From positions 62,001 through 126,000 of the forward strand of contig JAGVSM010003736.1 of NCBI GenBank assembly GCA_022494885.1: a stretch of 64,000 nt of DNA, written 5' to 3'. Position numbers and translations under genes: made by a program. Position 1 is the stretch's first letter, and each line of letters begins with the position of its first letter. The stretch comes from Micrasema longulum. Its lineage: Eukaryota > Arthropoda > Insecta > Trichoptera > Brachycentridae. Under the pieces are notes generated by a model. It ran no database searches and had not been told where the DNA came from. It saw nothing but the letters and a program-made list of their open reading frames with translations. This document shows, one piece after another, positions 35,251 through 46,682 of the stretch.

Positions 35251-35469
35251 AATACATTAAAATTTGAATTTCTTTTAAAATGTGGAGGTGAAGATAAGCA
35301 GTACTATCTATTATCCAATCATCATAAATAAATAAATCACTCTTCTATTACAGTTTTTTGTATGTTGACAAGAATAAAAATACTAATTTCATCCAATTAT
35401 GATATTTAAAATAAAAATTTGTTTTCTTTAAATTTAGATAATTAATGCTAGCATTCTACAAATCCATAT

Positions 35470-35680
35470 TTATATATATAATTCCTCTGTACGTGTGATG
35501 TCACCGTACTCCTAAACGGCTTAACCGATTTACGTGCGGTTTTCAGATAAATATAGATCTCTGCGCTGTGCGTGTTCGAAGATATTAAAATCTTCAATCG
35601 AATATGAAAAAAAAGAAGTTAGGAGAATAAATGTTTTATTCATCAATCTACCAGGGTTGCATTCGAAGATAATGCATTTA
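35470..35680 (+). repeat. Helitron-like or MITE fragment with CTCCTAAACGG motif
   Basis: ACTCCTAAACGGCTTAACCG followed by ATTTACGTGCGGTTTTCAGA resembles a motif widespread in non-autonomous insect elements (CTCCTAAACGGCTGAACCGATTT-type). It is partly shared with 34200-34424. Class assignment is from memory of the motif only. Confidence 0.45.
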
Positions 35681-35699
35681 CAAAAAAATTTTAAGTTGT

Positions 35700-37376
35700 T
35701 GTTTTTTTGTGTATAAAAAAACTTTGTTTTTGAATGTTTACAAGGAACATTTGTTTTTTGTGGATCTAAATCAGATTTTTTCCTTAAATTCCTTATAATT
35801 TCTACCCATTTATTTATTTTGATTGGATATTTGGTAATACTAAAATAACATTTAATTCAAAACATTCATTTGAATCGTATTCCTATATGAGTACACCCCT
35901 ATGTTGGTGAGAAGACCGGAGTTTGACATTTGCAAAAAGAATGCCATATTTGAAAAAATATTTATTTTATGTTTTGGAATTCAACCATAAACAAGTACCT
36001 CGGTTCCTACTCAAATTCGATATTATTTGAATATATACAATTTTTAGTTTTGGAATTTAATCATAAACAAGTACCTAGGTACGTACTTATCAATAACATG
36101 TCTTTTCCAAGGTAATAAAAAGCAGGCAAGCCAACGTTTGGGCAGGACAACGTCTGTCGGGTCCGCTTGTTTACTATTAAATACTAACAATTGTCATGAA
36201 ATATACGAAGAAGTAATTAGTAAATATTTTTCCTGCCATATCGAAAATGCATCGTCAGAAATTCCCTTTCCACTAATAAGCTTAAAGTCTGGAAGAAGAT
36301 AAATATCTATTTATGTATCTCAGTAGACATGTGAAACAGGGAAGTGTAATATGTATGCTTAAGCATGAAATGCCTCACGCCACAATAATTACAACATTCT
36401 CAGTCTGTTAAATTAGAGACGGAACGGTGGTTACTTTTGTTGTAGGACTGGTATTAATTAAGGAGGGCTACGAATGTAGGGAGAAAAGAAAGTTTTTTTT
36501 CCAATAGTAATACTAAAAACAAGTTGTTTAATGACATCTTTTAGTTGCATAAAAAGTTTCATAATTATTAGACAACATCTTCTGTGTCCGGATTGACTTT
36601 GAAATTTTGGAGAAAGCACTGAATATGCTATTTTAGCATTTAACATACATATTTTTGTCTTCTTTTGGAATCCAACATTATTGAGGCTTCAGTAATATTC
36701 ACTGATATTTTTGATTATTAACATATTGCATAGAATATTAGATAACTGGGAAAATGCAAAAGAGGCACTTCAATTTTACCTCCATGTGTTGTAACGACCT
36801 AAGATTTTTGTTAGATATTCATTATCATTTTTGGATTATCAATGATTAAATTATGTTTTACTAGGTATTTCTAGGTAAATAGATGGTTTTCTATTTACAT
36901 TCATGTAATATAGAAAAATTATCTTAATTTTTCAACTCATTTTTCAAGTTATATGTAAACTATTGCATTCAATTCTAATGCCCTCAATTATCCATTAAAA
37001 TATTTATTGCCACTTTGAAAAAAACACATGTGATAATTGTTATTGTAAATTTAGGTTTTCAAGCCCAATGGTTTGTAGAACTCTACAAAAATCAAAACCA
37101 CGATTTGTTTATGTGAAAATCGAACATAAATTCCGTGTCTATATTTAGGTACTTTATGTTAATCAGGACACTATTTTCAGTAGTAAAAATCGGCGGTGGG
37201 ATGGTATAAGGGTATATTTTCCAAACTATACTCGACAAACAAATAATTATAAAAACAGCAAGCACAAGAAGTTGCCTCTATTTTGATGTGGTACTTTGTT
37301 TCATTTTTTGTTTCTGTACTTTTGTATATATTTTCATAATAATTCATAAGCACAGAATTAAACCACTTTTTTTTTC
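35700..37376. other. No gene recognised
   Basis: Unassigned. A ~40-bp block (TTTTGGAATTCAACCATAAA, CAAGTACCT) occurs twice within 110 bp, at about 35972 and 36051. Confidence 0.4.
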
Positions 37377-37412
37377 ATATTTCGCCGAAACAAAATTGTT
37401 TCGGCGAAATAT
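37377..37412. repeat. 17-bp perfect inverted repeat, 2-base spacer
   Basis: ATATTTCGCCGAAACAA and its exact complement are separated by AA. The arms have a G+C-rich core in an A+T-rich setting. Confidence 0.9.
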
Positions 37413-37649
37413 AATATAATATCTTGTAATTTTTTTTAAACGCATTTAGGTGTATGTAATATTTATGTATAATACTCATGACTCATGACCAAAATAAAAA
37501 AGTATAGTAATAGTAAATAGTTGAAGTTCACATGAAAGATTTTGTTTATCTTTCAGGCGTAAATCACTGTAAAATTGTCACCAGATTTCGATAACTTTAT
37601 TTGGCCAATTCATGGCACAGAGATGTATGGGCGTGTCGGAATATGAAAG

Positions 37650-37990
37650 CTGTGATAAATTAAAGTGCTTAATGAGGCCGTCTTATCCTGCTTACGCGGG
37701 AAGATAAGTCACGCGACCGCTGATTAATGACGTTTCTATGTTCTACATGTCGCAAGAAGCCGAATGGCAATCGACTTAATCGTTTTATTAAGCCTACGTT
37801 TGGGGTTCCCTCGTGAACATGGTGATGGCACACCTCGCCTGGCGTACATTACAAGTTCATAAACCGATTTATGTCTTCTAGCCGAGACGTTTATAGCAGA
37901 ACATCATTTATTGACATTAAAAAGTTACGCGAATCCTTCTGTGTCGGTGTTATATGCCGCGTTGGCGAATAGGGAGGGCGCGGGCGTGAC
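37650..37990. promoter_or_regulatory. Candidate regulatory block, G+C-richer
   Basis: This 340-bp block stands out by base composition and lack of repeats. It has paired GATA-type sites in opposite orientation (CTTATC at 37682, GATAAG at 37703) around a GCTTACGCGGGAA core, plus TTAATCG, CTGATTAATGA and TTTATTAAG, which are homeodomain-like. No frame in it looks coding. It may be a conserved enhancer of a distant gene. The claim rests on appearance only. Confidence 0.3.
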
Positions 37991-38039
37991 AAAGAAACAT
38001 AACTAATTAAGAAACGGAGAATCTCATCCATACAGATTT

Positions 38040-38466
38040 CAGGGCTTCAATTACGAACGCTATCCTCATCTGTACATATCTAGGCGGTATACTTAACTTC
38101 TGTACATCTGTATCTACATCGGTATGTTCAACCTACTTGTCATTTTGACATCATATGATCGAAATCAACCAAAAATGACCCCAAATTTTAGTCCGCGTTC
38201 CTTACTTTATTGACAATAAAAACAGTTCTCATTTATATTTTAAATAGGCTTCTGTGATAAAAAGTGCCCACTTCAAAGCGATTATAAACTCCAATAAATC
38301 TCAATTCAATTTAAAAAATGCTCGCTTGAAAATGATTTTTAAAGACTTTTGACAATTCCCAAGACGGTATACTTAACGCTCGTCTGTATTAATTTACTGA
38401 GCAATTAAAAGGCAGCTCTCGATACGTACACTCAGAAAGGTAGTAAAATAGATGGAAAAAAATATA
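38040..38466 (+). repeat. 0.8-kb dispersed repeat, copy 2, left part
   Basis: Collinear with 9240-9665: GGCGGTATACTTAACTTCTG, ATATTTTAAATAGGCTTCTG, AAAGCGATTATAAACTCCAA and GTAAAATAGATGGAAAAAAA. It is cut at 38466 by an inserted repeat and resumes near 38946. Confidence 0.75.
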
Positions 38467-38945
38467 ATAACTGGCGGGTAAACGAATTCCCACGCGGGTG
38501 CGGGGCGAGAAATGGCGGGGGCGAAGCCCTAAGGCTTCTACGATATAGTGGACTGTATTTTTAAATTTTAATATATATGGTGAATATCTTTGATATGCGG
38601 TATGCAATGTAAATCAGTCATAACCCCAACAAATGAAATGGACCAGGAATGGAAGCCACTAACCTGGTTCGTTCTTGATGTAATTGCGGTCCGACTTGTC
38701 AATTGCGAACGGCACCAACACTAGGATAGGCCCCCGATCTGGAGCTGAACACTGGTGATTGGTGGAAACAAATGGTGATGCGGCACACGTTTTGCGAAAA
38801 AATATACAACGCGAAGTCTTGCTGTGGCGGGTTTTCAAAGGATACTGGAGGTGGGAAGTAAACAGTTGTTGTGGGTAAAGGATATTGAAGTGTAACAATA
38901 ATCGACAAATGCATGCCCACATAATTCGCAACCAATAAATAAATT
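38467..38945 (+). mobile_element. CACGCGG-type element inserted in a repeat
   Basis: The insert starts AACTGGCGGGTAAACGAATT, then CCCACGCGGGTGCGGGG and GCGGGGGCGAAGCC. It continues ATATGCGGTATGCAATGTAA and CACTAACCTGGTTCGTTC. The reverse complement of 48655-48965 has the same blocks in the same order. Sequence on either side of the insert is continuous with the host repeat. Ends with GCGGGGGCGAAG recall non-autonomous elements, probably Helitron-like, that are frequent in moths. Two overlapping minus frames (38659-38935) lie inside and are not taken as genes. Confidence 0.65.
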
Positions 38946-39135
38946 TATTTTTTACAGTGGTAACATTTTACGGCTAGATGCTCTTGTATGTTAATAGAGC
39001 AGCATCTTGCCAGTCTAGCCACGGTATCTAGCCGCTCGTTTTCAAAACTGGCAGTTACGTCTGAATTTAATTCGACTTCAAAATTTACTCATTTTTCTCT
39101 CATGTTTTTAATATACCTTTTAAGGAACTTCAGAG
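38946..39135 (+). repeat. 0.8-kb dispersed repeat, copy 2, right part
   Basis: Collinear with 9680-9860: GCTAGATGCTC, GCCAGTCTAGCCACGGTATC, CAAAACTGGCAGTTACGTCT and AATTCGACTTCAAAATTTAC. Confidence 0.75.
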
Positions 39136-39840
39136 TGATGAAGTAGGTAGATAAATAAATGTAATCACTTTGCAAGAAAAAAAAAATAGCTTGCTGTATG
39201 AGTAAATTCAACAAAAGACATTTAGTCTTTAAAACAGATTCAGGTATGTGTTGGATGCTTTCAATTTATTGAACACTCATTGCGATTATCTTTTCTATTA
39301 TTGTAGTTGCTGTATTATAAAAAATGCTTTATGCCTTCAAGCATAGATGCATTATGTCACTGCTGGGGTATAAGGCAGGTTCACTGATATCGGTCGTTCC
39401 TCGTTGTGTCACTGCGAATTATATATCTTTAATCAACTAACATATGTATAATATATGATGGTTTTTAATGAATAATTAAAAGTGTTATGTACGAAGAAAA
39501 ATACTAAACACACATAACATTGAGGGATGATTTAATGATGCCTCCATTTTATACTCGTTACGGAATAATTTTCCGGCATTTACGGAATTATTTTTAATCA
39601 TCGTTGGCATTTCTTTTAATTCTACGCGGAAACTCGACTTTCTGGTAGGTACTTGGACCGTTTTTATTTTTTTTAAAAAGATTACAATTAAAAAGAAAAT
39701 ACACGTGTAAGTTAAGGTTGAAGTATTTTCACAACTTAAAGAATTATTTATCGTTAAATTTTATAAATTACAAAAAATATCCATATTACATTTAAAATAT
39801 TGTTTTTTTTATAAGAATTATATGCGTTCTTACGGTTTAC

Positions 39841-39978
39841 CCAAAATATTCAATTTTGAGGGCCATTAATATATAACTCATTATTCGAAAATGGGAATCA
39901 AGTTGGGGTAGAGTGGGATTTGAACTACGGACCTTTGATCCGTGAGTCCGAGACACTAGTCACTTACCACAATCTGAT
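39841..39978 (-). mobile_element. SINE S3 (minus)
   Basis: The minus strand starts ATTGTGGTAAGTGACTAGTG, then CTCGGACTCACGGATCAAAG and GTCCGTAGTTCAAATCCC (B box), followed by ACTCTACCCCAACTTGATTC and a ~70-bp tail with TGGCCCTCAAAATTGAATAT. The same order is seen at 44924-45048 and 57035-57194. Confidence 0.75.
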
Positions 39979-39981
39979 TCA

Positions 39982-40100
39982 TTTTTGAAAAGGTAGTCAA
40001 GGAGTTTACCAGGTTTATAAACTGTTCATAGCTGGTTTAGGTGACCACTTTACACACTGTAACATTTACCTTATTTCGTTTGCAAAAATATCATACGTAC
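39982..40100 (+). mobile_element. Long-terminal-inverted-repeat element, copy E (left arm, diverged)
   Basis: TTTTTGAAAAGGTAGTCAAG, CAGGTTTATAAACTGTTCAT, AGCTGGTTTAGGTGACCACT and TTACACACTGTAACATTTAC follow the left-arm order of copy C. No right arm is visible. Confidence 0.6.
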
Positions 40101-40272
40101 TTCTTTTTGAAATACATGTATAATGTATAAATCTTAATAATCTCTCCGAATGGTAAAATCTAATACAATATGCATGTTTACAAACATTTGGAAAACCTTA
40201 AAATATGTTTTATATATTTATTTTTCTTATTGTAGCAATATTATGTGTGTAAATGTACATATTATGTATGTA

Positions 40273-40463
40273 GGCGGCCTCCGTGGTGTAGCGGTCAAGA
40301 TGCTTGACTCACATACGGAAGGTTCCGGGTTCGATTCTCGGTGAGAACACAAATATTAAATAAGATTTTTCTCAAGCCTGGGTGTTCTGTGACGTGATTA
40401 ACCACTATAATTGGGCCACCATGGTGCTCCTTCCTGGCCTGTTGTGGTGCAAAAATAAAATAA
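40273..40463 (+). mobile_element. SINE S1, best-preserved copy
   Basis: GGCGGCCTCCGTGGTGTAGC (A box), GGTCAAGATGCTTGACTCAC and GGTTCCGGGTTCGATTCTC (B box) form a 75-bp tRNA-like head. AGATTTTTCTCAAGCCTGGG, TGTTCTGTGACGTGATTAAC, CACTATAATTGGGCC and GTTGTGGTGCAAAAATAAAA form the body and tail. The intact A and B boxes allow polymerase III promotion in principle. Confidence 0.85.
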
Positions 40464-40524
40464 GAATAAAATATTTTTTTTTAATTTCTTCTTTTCTAAG
40501 ATTATATAACATACAAATACACAG

Positions 40525-40712
40525 CGTCGTGACTAGGGGCTGGCCAGGCGGGCGACTGCCAGATGCGCAACCCAAAGGGGGGCGCACTTTGCAGACTCAC
40601 AGTTTTCATTTCTCTTTTATTCCATTTTTCTTCCTAAAAAAATAGTCTTGGGGGGCGCAAATTTTAAATCTAGCCAGGGGCGTTCGTAACCCCAGCCACG
40701 AAGCTGCAAACT
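40525..40712. mobile_element. Short G+C-rich inverted-repeat element, hAT-like
   Basis: GTCGTGACTAGGGGCTGGCC with GGGGGGCGCACTTTG on the left is mirrored on the right by GGGGGGCGCAAATTTTAAAT and a closing CAGCCACGAAGC. The imperfect ends of ~60 bp enclose about 60 bp of filler. The GGGCGC blocks recall hAT-derived MITEs. Confidence 0.6.
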
Positions 40713-41624
40713 TATAAATAATAAGATAAATATTCGAATAAACTTTCAAATTCGATAAACTTTCAAATTTTTGTAAAAAAATGATTTATTTATTTGCTAT
40801 TAAATATTATTTGATGCAAATGATTTCAAAACTAATAATCGTTGGGAAATGGGTTTAATTATTATTCTCACTCTCATTGATTTGTAACACCATAAACATT
40901 TTGCTCTGAAAAATTTTTTGGATTATCATCAATACAAAAGAAAAGTATTTAATAGCTTGTCTTGTACTTAATCAAGCTAGATATTATTTTCCATAGTCTA
41001 TTAGAGCACCCTTTTTAATAAATTTAAGGGATCGCCGAATTCAAAAATCTTTCATGAAGTTTGGAAGAGATCCAATGCGCTCCTCTGAAGTGGCAGGAAG
41101 CTTTTAAGTCTGCAAAAAACTTTAATCCACTCTCTTGTCTATTTGGCTCGCTTAATGCATCTTAAGTATGAGCCATAAAATTTTAATATTAATTGAACTG
41201 ACTTCTGTTAAAGAAAATTTTCTAAATAAGAAAGTAATAAATTGCATATTCAAAGATAAAAGGATGAGATTCGAATTGACCTGGTACCCAATGATAAAGG
41301 AATCTCAAAACGTAGACTTGAGAACGTCACAGATTTTAGATAAACACGCTGCATACATTACTAGTATTATTATTAAGCTTTTTTATATTTTGCTACCCAA
41401 TAATAAGTTGGTACTGTGATTTTGTATAAAACTTGCTTTAAATAATGTAACTCCAAAAAGTGATTCATTGTTTAATAATTGACCTTTTATTTGTAATTTA
41501 ATGTTTATCTTTAGCCCACTTTTATTAGTAGCGTGAAAAAAATCTTTCCCTAATATTGGTTTTACTTTCAATCGTGACGTTCACCGGTATAATATGCGAC
41601 AAAGTCAAAATTTTTACGTAACTG
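40713..41624. other. No gene recognised
   Basis: The plus frame at 41168-41419 and the minus frame at 41383-41571 have no recognisable domain. Confidence 0.4.
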
Positions 41625-42013
41625 GATCACGCACAACAAGGTATGGTCTAAGGACTCTGCTGTACCTTGCTTGTAGCGAGTACAACAGGCTACCGGAGTC
41701 CAATAGAATATTTAAAAATGACAATATGAATTTTTAAAAATACTGCTCATGGAGGTACGTGAAAGGTGAAATTTCGTTTTCAGTTTTTGTTTTACCATAG
41801 ATGTTTCTTACATGTATAAATGTTTGTTATGTTGGGTTTTAATATCTTTGTACGATATACTTAATTTGCGATGTTATTTTATTGTATATATTATATATTA
41901 TTTTTTTAACATTATAACAATACCGTTATATAAATATTTTTCTGTCCCAAAATCAGTTTGTTGTAACAAATTTGTAAAAAAATGTGTGATTTAATAATAA
42001 ACAAAAAAAAAAA
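41625..42013 (+). mobile_element. LINE 3' end with A-rich tail
   Basis: The plus strand reads TTRYGLRTLLYLACSEYNRL and PESNRIFKN. It matches the ORF2 C-terminal pattern (Y-G-x-R-(T/S)-L-x-Y-x-(A/G)-x-x-x-(Y/W)-N-x-LP) of non-LTR retrotransposons. About 320 bp of 3' region follows, then ATAAACAAAAAAAAAAA near 42000. It is strongly 5'-truncated. Confidence 0.65.
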
Positions 42014-42570
42014 TTATTTGGGGCAACTTATAAACCTGGGCACATCGATACATGACAGCAAAAAAAATATTGTCTTTGAATTTCATAGAGTTTTAACCAT
42101 CGAAAAAAAAAGAAGATTGGAAATTCGATCAACTGCGAGCTAAAATTAGATGTGTATTATTTTCATAGATTGTCTATTACAGAAAAATTCTTCTTCTTTC
42201 TTCTTACAGAAAAATACATCCGAAAAATACGCATTTTTATTTTTTGTAATTGAAAAATATATAGTAAATTAGAAGAACTAATAATATAGAATACACATGA
42301 ACAATAATATTAAGGAAAATACTAAAATAACATTTAATACTTTTAAAAATGTATTATTAAGTGTTATAAATATAATCTATAAACGGGATAGCGATTAAAA
42401 ATAATTGGAAAAAAATTGCGATTAATACATAAACATATTAAAATAAAAATTATATATAAACATAATATAATATAAGTATACATATACAAAAATAAGAATT
42501 ATACATGTACAAAAAATATATTATAACTAGGCGGCTACCTACACTGATATATTTCGAAACACCACGCATC

Positions 42571-42890
42571 TCGGCTTCGCCATGAATTTCTTATAAAACA
42601 ATTTCGTCACGTGACAAAGTCGCCCCTGAGTAGCGCCTGCTAACGTCACTTAACAAAAACATCCTAGTTTTTATTACAATATTTCGGCTACGCCATGAAT
42701 TTCTTAACGTCACAAAGTCGCCCCCGAGTAGCGCCTGCTAACGTCACTTAACAAAAACATCCTAGTTTTTATTACAATATTTCGGCTACGCCATGAATTT
42801 CTTATAAATTAATTTAGTTAGGTCATAAAGTCATTTCCTGAGAAGCAGCTTCTAACATAAATCCACAAAAATATCGTCATTTTTATTGTG
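42571..42890 (+). repeat. Three-unit tandem repeat (~100-113 bp unit)
   Basis: Units start with TCGGCTWCGCCATGAATTTC at 42571, 42684 and 42782. The first two share GAGTAGCGCCTGCTAACGTC and ACTTAACAAAAACATCCTAG almost without change. The third is diverged (GAGAAGCAGCTTCTAACATA). The first unit has 15 extra bases (GTCACGTGACAAAGTCG context). Confidence 0.9.
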
Positions 42891-44350
42891 CTTTTTCTGA
42901 TGCGTAACAAATAAAAAAAAAAATACAGCGCTCCATAATCTAACCCAACCTGTTTAAATAGTTCTTAAATAAAACCTTTTGAATAAAATAATTAAATAGG
43001 TTATAAATCATCGATTTCATCTAATCTTTGAAACGTATTTCAAAATAAATACACAATATAATATATCAATAAATAGTAAAATATGAAAATACTGAACGTG
43101 GTTTTATTATTGAATAACTCTGCACAATTTATGGTCATTATTAAGTTTTTTGTCTATTGGAAATGTTAACTAGTGTTGTAGTGGTCAAACTGACATTTGG
43201 AAAACAAAGTGACCAACATATAAATATTTAATTCTATGGTGACCAATCACACTTATGTACGAATTTCAAAAGTGATAATTTTATTTAACAAACCAAACAA
43301 CGGATTCTATTCAATTGGAACCGTAAAAGATGGTTATGATTATTAAACATATTTTTTCGGCACTGTACACATTTTGGAAATCATTTTAGATTAAATATCA
43401 CGGTAAATAATTATTTTGTTCTAAAAATATATGATTAGGTACGTCTTAAATTACGATCTAGAAATTAAACGTCAAAATTTTCGCCTTTGAAAAATTGTAA
43501 TCGACCCGTGACAAAATACAAATAATAACAAAATATCGCTAATAGTAATTAAACCTAGATGTGCTAAAGATCCGAATGGCCAAATTATATTATTTACTAT
43601 TATTAGAATCATTGACATGACATGTATTTCAACCATAGCTACATATACATTGCTTTATTTCTGAATAAGATGCATGCGAGTTCAACTGTTATGTTTTTCT
43701 ATGGTTATGCCTACTGCCATCTGTCATGTATCAAAGTGCCCAGGTTTATAAGTAACGCCTTTTATTTTCTCATTCAAATCATGTAATTGGATTATTATAT
43801 AGGTATTTATTATATGGTTCAATCAATGTTACAATAAACTGCACAAGATTCAAAGGCATTATAACTATTGTTCGGACCAACGCTCAATCTGTATCTACCT
43901 ACCCGTCCTTCTCATTCCTTAGCGCACTCCATGTAACAATAATTCTACGTATGAGTGCCGGAAAAAAACATTATATTATGAGTACACAAATAACATTCTA
44001 GGAGTGAAGTTCGTTTTCTTTCATCAAGCGAGCTGTGCCAGCGTCCATTTAGACCGCCAGCTCCATACAAACTGTGCCAGCGTCTCACGACTGTCAGCTT
44101 CACCAGACAAGTTCCAGCACTCATCACGCCTTATCATCAGCAGGTTAGTGGAGTTACGCAACCTTCTTTCCTTACAATACAGACCGCTTACTAAATTTTC
44201 CTCCTCCTAGGATGAGATATTCTTCACACTTCGTCCACTTTTCAACAATAACAAAATAGAATTCCTGTTTTCAAATGAGAAAACAAGATTTCTTAACATT
44301 GGATAAAACTTGAGTTTTTCTACGGACATTTCTTAGCGGAACTGCATTTT
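42891..44350. other. No gene recognised
   Basis: A G+C-richer block at 43990-44215 contains CTGTGCCAGCGTC twice, 40 bp apart, and frames on both strands; none is recognised. The rest is A+T-rich. Confidence 0.4.
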
Positions 44351-44729
44351 AATTATAAAAATACTTTATAGTTTTATTCCACTTTTATATATTTGTTTAA
44401 ATTACATGTAATTCAAATACATTTTCACTATAAAACTTCATAGAATTATAAATTTTACACCAGTTTTTATTATATACATTCAAACAAAACTTATTTTCTT
44501 ATAATTGTTATTACCTTATACTTAAATGATTTTAATTTAAATTCTTTTATTTACATAATTATATAAAATCATGATTTACAACCCCTGCTTGCACTTGTAT
44601 ATAACATAGAAAGTTGTTTAGTCTCCCTCCAGTCTGACGATGTCGGTCACGACGAAACCCGGTCACTGGTAAAAAAATTATAAAATAATTATAAATAAAA
44701 GTGGAATAAAACTTTAAAGTATTTTTATT
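44351..44729. repeat. Inverted repeat pair 300 bp apart
   Basis: TTTTATTCCACTTTTAT with AAAAATACTTTATAG (44351-44390) is mirrored by ATAAAAGTGGAATAAAAC with TTTAAAGTATTTTTATT (44695-44729). The enclosed 300 bp may be a MITE. A G+C-rich block GTGACCGGGTTTCGTCGTGA (minus) lies inside. Confidence 0.6.
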
Positions 44730-44923
44730 ATCATAATTAGATAAAACTATAAACATGAAGTATTGAAAAATAGTTTTCTTTGATTTCATAAGGTCGATAG
44801 AGTGCTAAAAAAGGTTGAGTTGTTTCAAGATTATTTTAGAATTCTTTTTATATAATTTGAAAATATATGAACTTTTTATATTGAAAATATTTGCGATCTT
44901 ATGATAAACCTAAATATGTCAGT

Positions 44924-45048
44924 CTTTGGGCCATTTTCAACGAGTTTTTCTATAAAAAAATGGATATCAAGTTGGGGTAGAGTGAGGTCGGAACCTCGGA
45001 CGTTTGATCCGCGAGTCCGCGATACTACCCACAAGACCACAACCCGAT
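44924..45048 (-). mobile_element. SINE S3 (minus)
   Basis: The minus strand reads GTTGTGGTCTTGTGGGTAGT, ATCGCGGACTCGCGGATCAA, CGTCCGAGGTTCCGACCTC (B box), ACTCTACCCCAACTTGATAT, then TGGCCCAAAGACTGA. Its tRNA-like head is better preserved than in the other S3 copies. Confidence 0.8.
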
Positions 45049-45831
45049 TTATAACATAATGTGCGTTTTCAAATGAAGAAGACTTTTTTTTTGTAGTAAA
45101 TAAAATGAAATAATATGGCCTCTTTCTCACCTTATCCACACCTAGAACAATGAATTCAACCATCGAGCGAAATTTTATATTGTGTTCATGAATTTCAGAC
45201 TAAGTCAAGAATAACACCCGAGAACTGATGTACGTTCATATAATTTTCGATAAAAGAAAATTATTCAAAAATAAAATTGTAAATTAATAAATAAAAAAAT
45301 TTAAAAATGTGTTGAAAAAAGTAAATTAACGCAGTTAATGAAATAATTTAGGTAATTACCAATTAAAATGGAATTCTTGTCCATCAGTTAACATTGGAAG
45401 AACATAAAGAAATGTTGATTTTCGAGTTTAAGGAACACACGAGGTATCTTCACAATAACCTTTTTTTCTGAATTCCCAAATCACCTAATCAATTTTAATT
45501 ATGACTTTAATAAAGATACATGAGTTTAAATCTGACTAACAGATAATAAAGGATTAAAAGTAAATAATACGGAAATACTTTAGATTGGGAAAGTTTTAAA
45601 AAATAATGCCCGTTTTATCAATAATCAAACAACCTTTTTATATAGCCCATTGTAATTGTCGCCCTTTCGTATTAAACTCACGCCTCTCCCTTTATCTTTT
45701 TCTTCTTATTTCTAGTATTTCTCCCGCAACATAATATGTTTTCATAACCTAATCGGTGCATGTAAGGATTGCCTACTACAAGCATGTAGTTTCAGACCGT
45801 TATGATGGTTTAATATTTTTCTGCAAATATG

Positions 45832-45960
45832 GTGGTGTATAGTGGGTTTCGGATGTTAGTTAGAATTGGTATCCTGACGAAGAGACGATACGTCTTGAGA
45901 CCGGTAGATATATAAAACTTGGTTAGTGGTTATATGTAAACAAATATTTAATAACATTTA
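45832..45960 (+). repeat. Repeat R4, copy 1
   Basis: GTGTATAGTGGGTTTCGGAT, GTTAGTTAGAATTGGTATCC, TGACGAAGAGACGATACGTC, TTGAGACCGGTAGATATATA and GTTAGTGGTTATATG also make up the two arms at 58875-59102. Confidence 0.7.
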
Positions 45961-46189
45961 GTGAAAGAAAATTATTTACTACGCGTTTTACGCGGCAATG
46001 TTGATGCCGCAAGAGGCGATAACACTCATTTATAATTTAAACCTATCCTTCCACGAAGCACAATTTTCATTTAAGTACACCTCGGTGAATGCGAGTATTA
46101 ATTTAAAATCCATCTTCGATTTCTGTTACCTTTGACCTCATTCTTTAGTTAAGCAAAATCTGAGGTTTTTTGCCAATAATTTATCAATT

Positions 46190-46682
46190 TTTTTTATTTA
46201 TCTATTATTTATTTCATATATTTATTGCGTGTTTAAGTATACATACATATTTTATACAAGGAAATCTATATAAAACTAGTGAATAGAAAATAAATACGGA
46301 TCGTTCTCTGGTTAGGATAATCTCCATCTAACATGACTCAGTCTGTTCTAAGATTTAATGCAAAAATAGTTCTATGCTAATATAAAAATAAGAATAAAAA
46401 ACTTTAATCATTAGGTTTTAAATGCATGGCTAATCAAATGTAAAACAATAATGATCATTATTGTATAAATATAATGTATAAATATATTTATGCTAAGAAT
46501 ACATAATTTTAATTAAACATAAAATATTAAGTACTCGTATATTATATAATTAAAAACAAATATAAAGTAATGTAGTACATAAGAATATACATAATATGTG
46601 TACCAATGATTAAAAGTCACACGTTTATGAATCGAAAAATATTGTTTGAAAAAATCTCTCGTTACACTATTTATATGTGCAG
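46190..46682 (-). mobile_element. Older LINE 3' end, part 1 (split by insertion)
   Basis: It aligns with 12550-12895 (ATCTATATAAAACTARTRAA, ACAAATATAAAGTAATG, ACACTATTTATATGTGCAG). At 46682 the match stops exactly at a run of 20 T, and it resumes at about 47620. Confidence 0.7.

Noticed and set aside
38659..38935. Two overlapping minus-strand frames of 78-90 residues
   Set aside because: They lie within the CACGCGG-type insertion; no protein family was recognised and the second copy is not kept in frame.
40273..40350. tRNA gene
   Set aside because: It is the head of SINE S1, present in at least six places in this window.
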